NCBI GenBank assembly: GCA_963995525.1
Contig: OZ023214.1
Coordinates: 53,997,339-54,061,338 of the forward strand
Origin: Escarpia spicata
Taxonomy: Eukaryota > Annelida > Polychaeta > Sabellida > Siboglinidae
Direction: 5' to 3'
DNA: 64,000 nucleotides
Part shown: one piece after another, positions 32,011-41,809 of the stretch
Numbering within the stretch: position 1 is the first letter of the stretch
Layout of the letters: the number at the start of each line of letters is the position of its first letter
Position numbers and translations under genes: made by a program
Notes under the pieces: model-generated
What the model was told of the DNA's origin: nothing
Databases searched by the model: none
Seen by the model: the letters and a program-made list of their open reading frames with translations, nothing else

Positions 32011-32340
32011 AAAACACACATACAACACAAAAAACACAGCACAACACAATACAATACCTCCTTGGGAGGGAAATTCATTTGGAGTGTAGAGCAGCATATT
32101 AAAACAAATAAAACAAATGTACATGCAATATAAAAAATGTCAAAATAAAAAAGTAATAAAAGTTATATCGGTTAAATATATAAATAAATAAGTTAAATAA
32201 AACAGTTTTTAAAAAGTTAAATCATCTCACAAATCATCTCAGGCGCACTCAGTGTCAGACTGGCAGAGATGGAGGGGAGCGAAGGTTAGTTACTCATTCA
32301 TTAGTCTTATTGACGAGGAAAAAAGAGTTTCGAGTGCGGT

Positions 32341-34281
32341 TCAATTTGTAGAGAGGGAGTTGAAAGCGGCGGCCAGAAGAAAGTAGTTTATAACATTGAA
32401 AAAAGGGGTGTTCGGGGTCTGAGGAGACATTTCTTCCCTTTTCTCGCTGCCCGTTGCCTGTAGACTGGTCTGCTTTTTTCTCACCACCTTACCACTAACC
32501 CTGACTGTTCGTGCTAGAGTGTTGCGATGCATGATACTCAGGCCGCCGTACCACACAAGAAACCTAAATGTAATAGAGCTTTCTATGTAGCATCTGTAGA
32601 AGGTTTGTAAAACATGTATGCTGACACTGAGTGACCTGAGCTTGCGTAAGAAATACAGCTTTTGCTGGCACGTTCTGTTAATTACTGCTTTATTTTCATC
32701 AAACGTGAGCTTTGCATCAATAATAGTGCCGAAATACTTGTATTCCTCTACTCTCCTTACACACTCTCGGTTAATGAATCGTCCCTTGGGAGGAGTAGGA
32801 TTTTTCCTAAATCTATTATGAGTTCTTCAGTTTTACGAACGTTCAGGTCTAGCAAACGATTGTCACACCACACTGTGAAATCAGCTACAGAGCACGCACA
32901 CACTTGATCAGAGCCGGATAGGTCAACGATAGCTGTGTCATCGCTGTATTTGATGAAATTAACGCTCTCCTGGCTGCTACGACAGTCATCTGTGTAAAGT
33001 GTGATCAGAACAGGGGAGATCACCGAGCCCTGGGGAGCACCGGTGAACGTAAAGAGTGAGCTCGACACAGCACCATTATAGCGCACTACTTGCTTACGCT
33101 CAGTAAAAAAACTGGTTTACCCACAAGATGATGTGTCGGTTCACATGCATATTGACAAGTTTACTCATCATGAGGTGTGACTGGATGGTGTTGAAAACCG
33201 ACGAAAAGTCAATAAAGAATATCCTGGTAAACGACTTGAGCTTTTCCAGGTGAGTATACACACTATGACATAGAGTGAGGACTGCATCATCCACACCTCG
33301 ATTGGGTTTATACGCAAATTGGAGGGGATCTAGTTGATCTCCAACATGCTGCAGGAGAGGACGAAGTACGAGTCGCTCAAAGCACTTCATGACGACTGAG
33401 GTAAGCTCCACTGGGCGCTAGTCGTTGAGAACAGATAGCACAGGTTTCTTGGGGACATGACATATAGCTGACGATTTCCAGGCCAAGGGGATGCGATGCT
33501 GCTTCATAGACCAGTTGAAAAAGATGCTGAACACTGCACCCAGCTGAGCATGGCACTCCTTGAGGACCCGACCACTGACGTTGTCAGGCCCAGCTGCCTT
33601 GTGAGGATTAACGTGCTTGAAGATCTTACTGACGTCATCAGGAATTGTTTCTGGGGTATCACCCTCAGTGAGCTGAGACTCAATATCGTCCACCGCCTCC
33701 TGACGCTCACGTAAAAAGTCATGCCGGTCAAAACGCCCAAAGAAGGAATTCAAGTCCTCAGCCAACTTGAGACTCTCTTCCGCTGACTCTGAGGTTTGTA
33801 TGACACTTTTGCCGGACTCAACACCAGACAGAGTTTTTAGTCCCTGCCATGCCCTTTGCATATTGCCGTATTGGAACAGGCGTTCAATTTTTTCCTTGTA
33901 TTGTAGTTTAGCGTCCCTGATCTGCTTTTTTAGAGTACACTGGATCCTTTTTGCATCAGTGCGGTTGTTAGACATGAAAGCCCTCTTCTTGTCGTTGATT
34001 ATGTTTTTCAATTCTTTACTCACCCACGGTTTGTTATTTGAGAAGATTTTCACAGACTTTGTGGGGACAATCATCTCTTCACAAAACTTGATATAATCTG
34101 TGACGACATCAACTGCTTCTTCAAGCGAAGAGCTGGAGTCAATAAGAACATCCCACACAGTACAGTCAGAACACCCCCTGAGTGCGTCGACCGAGTTTAA
34201 GTCCCACGTTTTTACAGTTTTCTGCACTGCTTTCTGTCTCTTGCAGTTTAGGTCTATACGCCGGGATAAAATGTACCACAT
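32341..34281 (-). pseudogene. L2-like LINE reverse transcriptase and C-terminus
   Basis: 34281-33418 holds the linker KPWVSKELKNIINDKKRAF, NSFFGRFD, VNPHKAAGPDNVSGRVLKEC and IPLAWKSSAICHVPKK, then TAG where RPVELTS follows. 33411-33100 holds QFAYKPNRGVDDAVL and FFIDFSSVFNTI (motif A; Asp intact but the usual Ala-Phe is Val-Phe). 33086-32757 holds GAPQGSVISPVLITLYTDDC and FIKYSDDTAIVDL (motif C as SDD). 32556-32341 is the C-terminal frame. Several single lesions break continuity. Confidence 0.75.
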
Positions 34282-34940
34282 TGTGATCAGCTGTACCGAG
34301 TGCCATCTTCTTCACGGACTTGTACTCGTCCTTAATGTTGCCATAACAAAGATCCAGGGTGTTATAACCGCGTGTCTGACACGTCACGTACTGCTGGTAA
34401 ACAGGCAATGTTTTGTCTAGTCGGCAGCTATTGAAGTCTCCGAGAATTATGTTAGGCGAGTCTGGTGAGTGTCTCACGCCGATGTACACAGATAGTGATT
34501 GCATCAGCTGCGCGTGCAACATTAGTTGACGGTGGCACATAGACCAGAGTTAAAAATAGCTGTCCGAACTCTCTGGGTAAATACGTCGGACGCAGCGACA
34601 CTGACAATAGCTCCACGTCCGGGGTACACAGAACTTCCCTCACGATGACACACTTACACCAGCGCTGGTTAATGTACACACAGATCCCTCCACATTGTGA
34701 TTTGCCACTCAGCTTTATGTCCCGGTCCAATCTCACTGGGGTACCAAAGCCATCAACATAAAATTCACTATCCGGTAATGTTTCATCTAACCAGGTTTCA
34801 GTCATACATATCAAACAAGCTTCTTTATAGGCCCACTGTAGCGCAACATTGGCTTGAAGTTCGTCAATTTTCGAACATAATGATCGGACATTAGCTAACA
34901 TGATAGAGAGCAGGGGGAGGGTGCGTACCTTCTTTTTCAC
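34166..34940 (-). pseudogene. L2-like LINE endonuclease
   Basis: Two overlapping frames. The first has SIMLANVRSLCSKIDELQAN, ICMTETWLDE (catalytic Glu), GGICVYINQRW, CTPDVELLSVSLRP and FLTLVYVPPS. The second has NIILGDFNSCRLDKTLPVYQ (Asp/Asn), TLDLCYGNIKDEYK and LGTADHNVVHFIP (terminal ADH). One frameshift near 34490 separates them. The motif set is complete, so the lesion is minor. Confidence 0.75.
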
Positions 34941-34945
34941 CAGTC

Positions 34946-35364
34946 TCTGGCGAACGCCGCCTCTCTTGCCACGCTTGCGTCGCGGGTGGTTTCTATTGTT
35001 AATGTCCGAGAGAACTGTAAAGTCATTTAAATCCAGGAGTGGACCAGAAAGATTGTCAGTGACGCTGGATCACAAGACCAACAGCGCGTCACGTGAATAA
35101 GTCTTGAATCTGCCATCTTGCCAAATCGGTTCACCACTCACACACACAACGAGTAAAACTCCATAAAACTGCCAAAACTTTGGTTGTTCTGCCGCACAAC
35201 ATCTTCACACTACTTCTCGACGAACATTTATAACGTCCTTCAATTAAAACTGACGAAAAACAATAAACAACACAGAGGCTAAATGCAAACACTCCAGGTC
35301 GCCATAACAGCGCCCTCTATACCCGTAACGCAACATACACAACACAACAAACCACGCATAGCAC

Positions 35365-35365
<1 letters not shown>
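34946..35365. other. 5' side of the L2-like LINE; no further ORF recognised
   Basis: Might hold the LINE 5' UTR or ORF1 remnant. No coiled-coil, zinc knuckle or RRM-like segment could be made out. Confidence 0.3.

Positions 35366-35460
<95 letters not shown>
35366..35460 (+). repeat. (CA)n microsatellite
   Basis: An uninterrupted CA run of about 95 bp. Confidence 0.97.
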
Positions 35461-35461
<1 letters not shown>

Positions 35462-36437
35462 GCAACACAACATAATACAACACAATACAATATATACAAC
35501 AAACTAAAACACACTACAATACAAAGAAACACAACTCACAAAACACAAAACAACACAACTCACAAAACAACACAATAAAACACACCCACAATACAACACA
35601 CAATACAACACAAAACAACACAACACACACACAACATCACAGAACACAACTCACAACACAGAACACACCACACATACAACACAAAACAACACAACACAAT
35701 ACACATACACAACACAAGACAACATGCACAACATAACACACACACATACAACACATAACACACACACAACTCAACATAACACAAAACACACAAAACACAC
35801 AAAACACAAAACACACAAAACACACAAAACACACAAAACACACAAAACACACAAAACACACAAAACACACAAAACACACAACACACACAACACATACAAT
35901 ACAACACAACATACACACTCAACACAACACAACATACAACACAACACACACACAATACGCCCACAACACACACACATAACACACAACACACAACGCACAC
36001 AACACACACAACACACACAACACACACAACACACACGACACACACAACACACACAACACACACAACACACACAACACACACAACACACACAACACACACA
36101 ACACACACAACACACACAACACACACACAGCACACACAGCACACACAGCACACACAGCACACACACAACACACAACGCACACAACACACACAACACACAC
36201 AACACACACAACACACACAACACACACAACACACACAACACACACAACACACACAACACACACAACACACACAACACACACAACACACACACAGCACAAA
36301 CAGCACACACAGCACACACAGCACAAACAGCACACACAGCACACACAGCACACACAGCACACACAGCACACACAGCACACACAGCACACCCAGCACACAC
36401 AACACACACAACACACACAACACACACAACACACACA
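35461..36437 (+). repeat. AC-rich satellite, mainly 9-bp units
   Basis: Blocks of ACACACAAA, ACACACAAC and ACACACAGC-type 9-mers follow one another for almost 1 kb, with larger blocks duplicated (for example an ACAACGCACACAAC block near 35990 and again near 36172). Because 9 is a multiple of 3, all frames stay open on both strands, giving spurious 170-290-codon Cys/Val/Leu or Thr/His/Asn frames. Confidence 0.95.
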
Positions 36438-36439
36438 TA

Positions 36440-36890
36440 TAGTTTCTCTATTACTTTGACAAGACCTTCATCTATGTGGTATCGTCTTAAAACTTGCAAA
36501 GCCCTTCTTGCCAAACACGGTCGAAAAAGTCAGTGAAATTGCGATATAGTTCTTTTTTATGATCTAGGTGTTACTTAATCAGAAGTCTGATGTTAAAGAT
36601 TTGTTCAGTTGTGCTTCGTTTTGATCTGCTTGTTCCTCTGACAGCACTTTTATTCTGTTTAGGATTATTCTTAGCACGACCTTGCTTGGATGACCTATCA
36701 AACTGATAGGTATCTACTTCTGACATAGTCGAAAGTTGCCTTTCTTTGGTAAAGGCATTACTAAGGACATTGTCCATGTTTCAGGCCAAATCTTGGTCTG
36801 CCATATCTTCTGGCATACTGCATTTTGCAAATCGTTCTGTGTAACACAGTGAACATTCATTTGATTAACTTAATAAATAGTATATTCGAG
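36440..36890. other. No gene seen; possible LINE scrap
   Basis: The minus strand at 36440-36535 reads ARRALQVLRRYHIDEGLVKV, then IEKLY. This resembles the RT segment before motif C in RTE/R2-like LINEs (LW..L...G...KL...I..LY). Too short to classify. The rest shows nothing. Confidence 0.3.
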
Positions 36891-36906
36891 TATCACTACC
36901 TTTTAT

Positions 36907-37203
36907 TTGAAGAAGTTAAAGAAGACAAGAGTAGAACAGATTATCCTCTCAGGAATTTTGCCAGTAATGGGAGGAAGGGGGCCGACATATAGAAACTGCA
37001 AGAGGATGGCGATCAACGCATTAGTTGAGCAGATGTGTAAAGAAGAGAGGGTGGGATTCGTAGATTTATGGGGATACTTTGTTGGGAGGGAAGATATGTA
37101 CATGAGAGATGGCCTACATCTAAGTGGAAAGGGGGCAGCAGTTTTCTCAGAGAACTTGCTGCAATCTGTTGACAGTGGGACAGGCTGCATCTATTTAAAC
37201 TAG
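36907..37203 (+). CDS. CR1 ORF1, C-terminal esterase-like part
   Basis: The 98-codon open segment starts at a TTG, not a real start; the true N-terminus is missing through 5' truncation. It encodes IILSGILPVMGGRG and GFVDLWGYFVGREDMYMRDG, continuing LHLSGKGAAVFSENL. This is the C-terminal half of the SGNH/GDSL-type esterase domain known from CR1 ORF1 proteins. The catalytic Asp-x-x-His pair is present in RDGLHLSGKG (about residues 74-83). ORF1 ends YLN-TAG, and the last two sense codons belong to the heptamer T TTA AAC, in phase. ORF1 protein would bind or process element RNA or lipid-associated complexes; its exact role in the family is not settled. Confidence 0.75.
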   Translation: MKKLKKTRVEQIILSGILPVMGGRGPTYRNCKRMAINALVEQMCKEERVGFVDLWGYFVGREDMYMRDGLHLSGKGAAVFSENLLQSVDSGTGCIYLN

Positions 37204-40082
37204 ATTCGCAGGGGGGATTCACAGAGAAGCCTGAAACTGGAGGCATAGATAAAGACAGCAGAAATAAATCGGCAAAGAACAGCCTGGAAAACTGTTCTGA
37301 ATCAGGATATAAATGCATTTGTTTAAATGCAAGGAGCATAGTAAACAAAAGAAGTGAACTAAACATTATGGTAGAAGATATTGACCCTCACATAATAGGT
37401 ATAACCGAATCGTGGGCCACCACTGACATATCAGATGCCGAATTGGGACTAACAGGATATGTAATGTTTAGGAAAGATAGAATAGGAAGAAAGGGAGGTG
37501 GAGTTATTTTATATATTAAAGAATCTATCCAGGCTTATGAAATAAAATTAGAAAGAGAAGCAGATTGCGAAGAAGCTGTTTGGTGTAACATAGTTACAGG
37601 AAACTCAACGTTAACAGTTGGGTTAGTTTATCGAAGTCCAAACATAAGCATAGAAGAGAATGAAAAAATACAAAACGCTATAAGGGAAGTAAGCAAACGG
37701 AACTGTATTATTATGGGGGACTTTAACCATGGGCATATACAATGGAAATCTCTACAGAGTATGGGGAGTGAGGACCACAAGTTTTTAGTTTTAGTACAAG
37801 ATAGTTTCCTTTCTCAACATGTGCTAGAACCAACCAGGGGAGAGAATGTGTTAGACTTAGTTTTGTCCTCACAGAAAGAATTAGTTGACAATGTCAAGAT
37901 ATGTGAGCCACTGGGGAGTAGTGATCACAACCAGATACATTTTACCATCAAAGTAAAATCAGAAAGGAATAGTAAAAAGCAGTATAGGAGAAATTTCCAC
38001 AAAGGAAGGTATAAGGACATGAGGAAATATTTAGCAAAGATAGACTGGAATAACACACTGAAGAATAAGACAGCAACCGAATGCTGGAATATCTTAAATA
38101 GTGAAATTAAGTGCATAGTCGATAAATTTGTACCTTTCAAAAAACAAGGGAAACGGTCTAAAAAGAAACACTTATCGAAAGAAGCCATTAGAAAAATTAA
38201 GTATAAACAAATGATGTGGAAGTCATATAGATGTACTGGAAATGATGAAGACTACAACATTTATAAAGAAGCACTTAATCAAGCTACAGCTGAAATTAGA
38301 AATTCAAAGAGAAGCTATGAAAAAAAATTAGCTAGTAATATAAAACATGACAGTAAGAGTTTTTATGCGTATATTCGAAGCAAACAGAAAGTTCAGGATA
38401 AGGTCGGTCCTCTAGAAGATAGTGCTGGAAATACAATATCAGAGGGATTCTTAATGGCAGAAGACCTGAATGAGTATTTTAGTTCAGTGTTTACCAGGGA
38501 AGATATTAGTTCACTGCCAGTACCAGAGGCTAAGTTCAAGGGGGCAGATTCAGACTATTTAGGACAGTTAGTTGTAACCTCGGAAATGGTAGCTAAGAAA
38601 ATAAGGGCTATGAAGGATAATAAATCACCTGGAGTGGACGGGATTCCGCCCAAACTACTATTGGAAATTGTAGAACAAATTAGCGCACCGCTTGCAACAG
38701 TTTTCAATTTGTCATTAGAAGAGGGAGTGGTTCCTTTAGAATGGAAAGAGGCAAACATTATACCGTTATTTAAAAGAGGTTCGAGAAACAAGTCAGAGAA
38801 CTATAGACCAGTGAGTTTAACATCAGTGATTTGCAAATTATTAGAAAGACTAATTAAAGATCACATGGTGGATTTTCTTGTTAAACATAACTTGATAAAC
38901 CCATCTCAACATGGGTTTTTAAAAGCGAGGTCATGCTTAACAAATATGTTATGTTTTTTGGAAGACATCACTAGGTGGGTAGATGAGGGATCACCAGTAG
39001 ATATCATCTATTTAGATTTTCAAAAAGCTTTCGACAAAGTACCACATCAAAGATTACTCCTTAAGCTAAAGGCCCATGGCATAGGAAATGGTATAATAAA
39101 CTGGATAGAAAAATGGCTGAATGACAGAAGACAACGTGTAGTAGTTGATGGGGAGGCTTCAAACTGGAAATCGGTATTGAGTGGGGTACCACAGGGATCA
39201 GTACTAGGACCTATATTATTCTTAATATATATCAACGATTTGGACGATGATATAACAAGCAAGGTGTTGAAATTTGCGGATGATACAAAAGTGTTTAGAA
39301 GGATTAAAAGTGATGGAGACAGACAGCATTTACAAGATGATCTTGATAGGTTGATCAAATGGTCTGAAAAGTGGCAAATGCTGTTCAATTTTGGGAAATG
39401 TAAATGGCTCCACACAGGTCATGGGAATGAAGAGGTAAAATATAAAATGGGGGGTACTGTTCTAAGTACTACTGTAAAAGAAAAGGACTTAGGGTTAACC
39501 ATTAGTGCTGATATGAAGGTTTCAGAGCAGTGCGGAATTGCAGCGTCAAAGGGAAATCAAATCCTTGGATTAATTAGGCGAAATATAGCGTATAAGAAAA
39601 AAGAATTAATAGTACCGCTGTACAAAACAATAGTGAGGCCTCATTTAGAATATTGTATACAAGCATGGAGGCCATATCGCAAGAAGGACATAGATATGCT
39701 AGAAAGAGTACAGAGGAGAGCGACTAAAATGATACCAAATCTGAGGGATCTTAGTTACGAAATACGCCTAAAAGAATGTGGTTTAACAACACTAGAGACC
39801 AGGAGATTGAGAGGAGATCACATAGAAGTGTTTAAAATATTGAATGGTTATGAAAATATTGATAGAAACATTTTTTTCTCAGTTAAGAAAGATAGAAGGA
39901 CCAGAGGACATGAAGCTACATTAGTAAAGGAGCAGTGTAGATTAGATATAAGAAAGTTCTCATTCTCACAAAGGACTGTAAATGAATGGAACAGATTATC
40001 TCCTGATTGTGTTGGTGCTAGTAGCGTGAATATGTTTAAAAATAAAATCGACACACACCTTAAAAAGGCAGGATACATGTAG
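37173..40082 (+). CDS. CR1 ORF2: endonuclease-reverse transcriptase, intact
   Basis: The frame is uninterrupted from 37173; the first ATG is at 37368 (904 codons to the stop). The endonuclease starts before that ATG: LNARSIVNKRSELN (first Asn motif) is encoded at 37323-37367, so the protein cannot begin at 37368 and keep a full EN domain. EN motifs continue with IIGITESWA, GDFNHGHIQW, LDLVLSS and GSSDHNQIHF. The RT has NKSPGVDGIPPKLL, YRPVSLTSVICKLLERL, QHGFLKARSC, motif A VDIIYLDFQKAFDKVP, GVPQGSVLGPILFLIYINDL, motif C LKFADDTKVF and KDLGLTISADMK. The C-terminus ends DTHLKKAGYM. All catalytic residues I can check are present, so the enzyme may still be active. Confidence 0.85.
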   Translation, partial: QWDRLHLFKLDSQGGFTEKPETGGIDKDSRNKSAKNSLENCSESGYKCICLNARSIVNKRSELNIMVEDIDPHIIGITESWATTDISDAELGLTGYVMFRKDRIGRKGGGVILYIKESIQAYEIKLEREADCEEAVWCNIVTGNSTLTVGLVYRSPNISIEENEKIQNAIREVSKRNCIIMGDFNHGHIQWKSLQSMGSEDHKFLVLVQDSFLSQHVLEPTRGENVLDLVLSSQKELVDNVKICEPLGSSDHNQIHFTIKVKSERNSKKQYRRNFHKGRYKDMRKYLAKIDWNNTLKNKTATECWNILNSEIKCIVDKFVPFKKQGKRSKKKHLSKEAIRKIKYKQMMWKSYRCTGNDEDYNIYKEALNQATAEIRNSKRSYEKKLASNIKHDSKSFYAYIRSKQKVQDKVGPLEDSAGNTISEGFLMAEDLNEYFSSVFTREDISSLPVPEAKFKGADSDYLGQLVVTSEMVAKKIRAMKDNKSPGVDGIPPKLLLEIVEQISAPLATVFNLSLEEGVVPLEWKEANIIPLFKRGSRNKSENYRPVSLTSVICKLLERLIKDHMVDFLVKHNLINPSQHGFLKARSCLTNMLCFLEDITRWVDEGSPVDIIYLDFQKAFDKVPHQRLLLKLKAHGIGNGIINWIEKWLNDRRQRVVVDGEASNWKSVLSGVPQGSVLGPILFLIYINDLDDDITSKVLKFADDTKVFRRIKSDGDRQHLQDDLDRLIKWSEKWQMLFNFGKCKWLHTGHGNEEVKYKMGGTVLSTTVKEKDLGLTISADMKVSEQCGIAASKGNQILGLIRRNIAYKKKELIVPLYKTIVRPHLEYCIQAWRPYRKKDIDMLERVQRRATKMIPNLRDLSYEIRLKECGLTTLETRRLRGDHIEVFKILNGYENIDRNIFFSVKKDRRTRGHEATLVKEQCRLDIRKFSFSQRTVNEWNRLSPDCVGASSVNMFKNKIDTHLKKAGYM
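37194..37200 (+). promoter_or_regulatory. Candidate -1 ribosomal frameshift heptamer TTTAAAC
   Basis: T TTA AAC is in the zero frame of ORF1, directly before its TAG (37201-37203). A -1 slip reads TTT AAA CTA GAT and enters ORF2, which is open from 37173 onward and lacks an ATG until 37368. X XXY YYZ with U UUA AAC is a classic efficient slippery sequence. No strong stem-loop was visible by eye in the next 60 bp, so the stimulator is unproven. Confidence 0.45.
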
Positions 40083-40130
40083 ATAAAAAGTATTGGACTC
40101 TCGATAAGCCAAAAGGCTTCCTTGTCCAAC

Positions 40131-40159
40131 TGCCATCCAGAGTAATTTTCTGGATGGCA
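40131..40159 (+). other. 3' UTR hairpin of CR1
   Basis: TGCCATCCAGA (40131-40141) and TCTGGATGGCA (40149-40159) form a perfect 11-bp stem with a 7-nt loop. A tail with TTGTTAAATC repeated follows at about 40166-40187. CR1 RTs recognise 3' structures, so this is a likely RT recognition element. Confidence 0.6.
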
Positions 40160-40189
40160 ATCTTGTTAAATCTTGTTAAATCTATTAGA

Positions 40190-40510
40190 ATAATTGTGTA
40201 GTAGGCCAGTTAACCAAATTAACCAACGCGATACGTAAATCAGGCGTCATTAAAATCGGGGACTGTAAATGCTGACTCAGTTCCGGTTAGTGAACGCCTC
40301 CTAGCGACTGCTGTTTCACTTCCGATGACGTGGTCACATCCTTCGTTATCGCCCACCCTGTTGAGCGGTACGGGGTGGTGGACCTCCTCTTGGTGGGTGC
40401 GCGTGCGTGTGCGTGTGCATGTAAGGGAGGTGGTGGACGGCCAATGACCGTCTCTTATCGGGTATATTATATATGAAACACAACACCATATGTTAATTTT
40501 TTTCTTCATA
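40190..40510. other. No gene seen; GT-rich patch
   Basis: A GCGTGCGTGTGCGTGTGCATG tract near 40397-40420. No ORF with support. Confidence 0.35.
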
Positions 40511-40761
40511 TTTTAATCTTCATCTTTTCTCTCGTAGCCATAATCAGTATCATCCCAATCTAACATAACCATTGTATTGGCGATAGTGGTGGTAGAGATG
40601 GTGATGTGCCATTCAAATTGTTCATGACATCTATATATACATTTCTGTGGTCGCTCTCCCACACCACTTCTTCCATAGTCAGTCTTCCAAAACTTAAACA
40701 GGTTATTATATATAAAAAAACTTGTTCTATGTGATATTTTAAAAAACTTAATCATGAACGC

Positions 40762-41355
40762 TTTATTTATTTTCACCCAATGAAAACGTTACCGTTATAG
40801 TTTAAAAATAACATCCTGTTCTAACGTCGTGTTGACGCGCGAACCTTTAAAAATGTAGATATGGTGGTTTAAAAAAATGGCGTCTTGTTTATCCTCGTCA
40901 ACAATATCTTTTTTCATTACAACCACGCGCCCGCATTTTTTGAATGAGTGACAGACACACGTAGGATCGTCTAATGCGAATAATTTAGGTCATTGACAAG
41001 GCGAATCAATGACTAATTATCGGTATTTAATTAAACCCAATCATCATTAATTAATAGAACTAGGTGATATAACTCACGTTTCAATCTTCTCCTCTTCATA
41101 ACCCATTCTTCCTCATCTTCACTCGAACATGCCTCTCTAAAAAATTATATCAAACTAAAAGTGTTATCAAGCAACATACAAGAAGACTTTATATACTATT
41201 TTATCATGAAACCACTAAGCGATATTGAAAGTATTGTCCCACCTCCAAGCTAAACCGTAAATCCTGTGAAATCTATATACTAACAGCGATGTTAAAATAA
41301 TATAATACTTACATGTCTGCCGTGCACCGAAAACACGGACATGACACTGGCCTGT
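40762..41355 (-). CDS. Candidate three-exon gene (3' end), Cys-rich product
   Basis: Three minus-strand segments join in phase through standard splice sites. Exon 1 is 41355-41313 (acceptor TATATAG; donor AT|GTAAGTATT). Exon 2 is 41136-41078 (acceptor TTTTTTAG; donor AAAC|GTGAGTT). Exon 3 is 40970-40795 (acceptor GCATTAG) and ends in TAA. AATAAA occurs twice within 35 bp (40771-40766 and 40767-40762). Encoded pieces are RPVSCPCFRCTAD, then EACSSEDEEEWVMKRRRLK, then DPTCVCHSFKKCGRVVVM with about 40 more residues. CxCxxC-type clusters suggest metal binding. I do not recognise the family. Upstream exons were not found, and the gene model is inference from signals. Confidence 0.35.
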
Positions 41356-41389
41356 CTATATATCTTCGGCCATTTACAAACACACCCGT

Positions 41390-41806
41390 AACGTACAGCC
41401 ATAATTTGAATGTCATTTTCACCCGTCTACTATTGGTATGTGGGGATAACATTTTGCTTGCGTTGAATGTGCTTACCAGTTTAAAAAGGACCTGTTTCAC
41501 GGGGATTTGATTGCAGTTAGAAAGATTCAGACCGCGCGCGCTGGCTTACAGGCTAAACATCTGAGTAAGTCAATAAGAGAAAAACCACAGTTATAACAAT
41601 CTTGGAACCTCCAAAGACGGAAGATAATGTACGCTATTGTAGCCGTCCAATTCCGTAATGCCGGCCTACGCAAACGTTTGCTTCATACAGGTGAATGTTG
41701 GTTGGTTGAGAATGTTCCTAGTCATGACGGCGCTTGGAGTAAATTGACAACCACCGGTAAACCAGGTAAGAATACAGAATTTCCTGAATTTGATGGAAAG
41801 GAATGA
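41390..41806 (+). pseudogene. NADAR-domain (YbiA-like) relic
   Basis: One + frame from 41450 reads HFACVECAYQFKKDLFHGDL, then IAVRKIQTARAGLQAKHLSK, a TAA at 41594, then SWNLQRRKIMYAIVAVQFRN, AGLRKRLLHTGECWLVEN and GKNTEF. It ends in TGA at 41804-41806. This is the order of NADAR: an (S/C)VE.AYQ..K block, an AK.L.K block, a W...R..(I/M)M block, then F.N..LR..LL.TG...LVE. NADAR proteins (YbiA group) hydrolyse the glycosidic bond of riboflavin intermediates or ADP-ribosyl compounds. The first block (VCGDN) lies one frame away near 41440. One stop and one shift make this a probable pseudogene unless split by introns. The final FWG motif is not recognisable. Confidence 0.6.
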
Positions 41807-41809
41807 GAA

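Larger units (their letters stand above)
32030..34945 (-). mobile_element. L2/Rex-like LINE
   Basis: Minus-strand element with endonuclease (34940-34166), linker (34281-33418), RT (33411-32757), C-terminus (to about 32290) and 3' UTR. The 3' end reads AATTTCCCTCCCAAGGAGG and then TATTGTATTGTGTTGTG (about 32080-32040), a small inverted GGGA/TCCC hairpin plus a short repeat, as in L2-like LINE tails. Frames are mostly open with a handful of shifts. It belongs to the same broad group as the fragments at 4.4-5.4 and 51.6-52.5 kb but is not closely identical to either. Confidence 0.75.
36893..40190 (+). mobile_element. CR1-type LINE, 5'-truncated, with intact ORF2
   Basis: The element begins inside ORF1 at about 36893, continues through an ORF1 remnant (to 37203), a -1 overlap, ORF2 (to 40082), and a 3' UTR with an 11-bp hairpin and a two-copy 10-bp tail (TTGTTAAATC). 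A second, broken copy of the same family lies at 13.8-15.9 kb on the other strand. Strong preservation of ORF2 indicates a recent insertion. No target-site duplication was evident by eye. Confidence 0.85.

Noticed and set aside
35560..36536. 170-292-codon Cys/Val/Leu and Thr/His frames on both strands
   Set aside because: Products of a 9-bp AC-rich satellite that lacks stops in all frames.
40513..40776. 87-codon minus frame as the last exon of the 40.8-41.4 kb gene
   Set aside because: Splice phases do not fit exon 2, and the exon at 40795-40970 fits with its own stop and poly(A) signals.
41309..41500. 63-codon minus frame as one continuous exon
   Set aside because: Its 5' part is antisense to the NADAR relic; only the part near the donor (41313-41355) is plausible.
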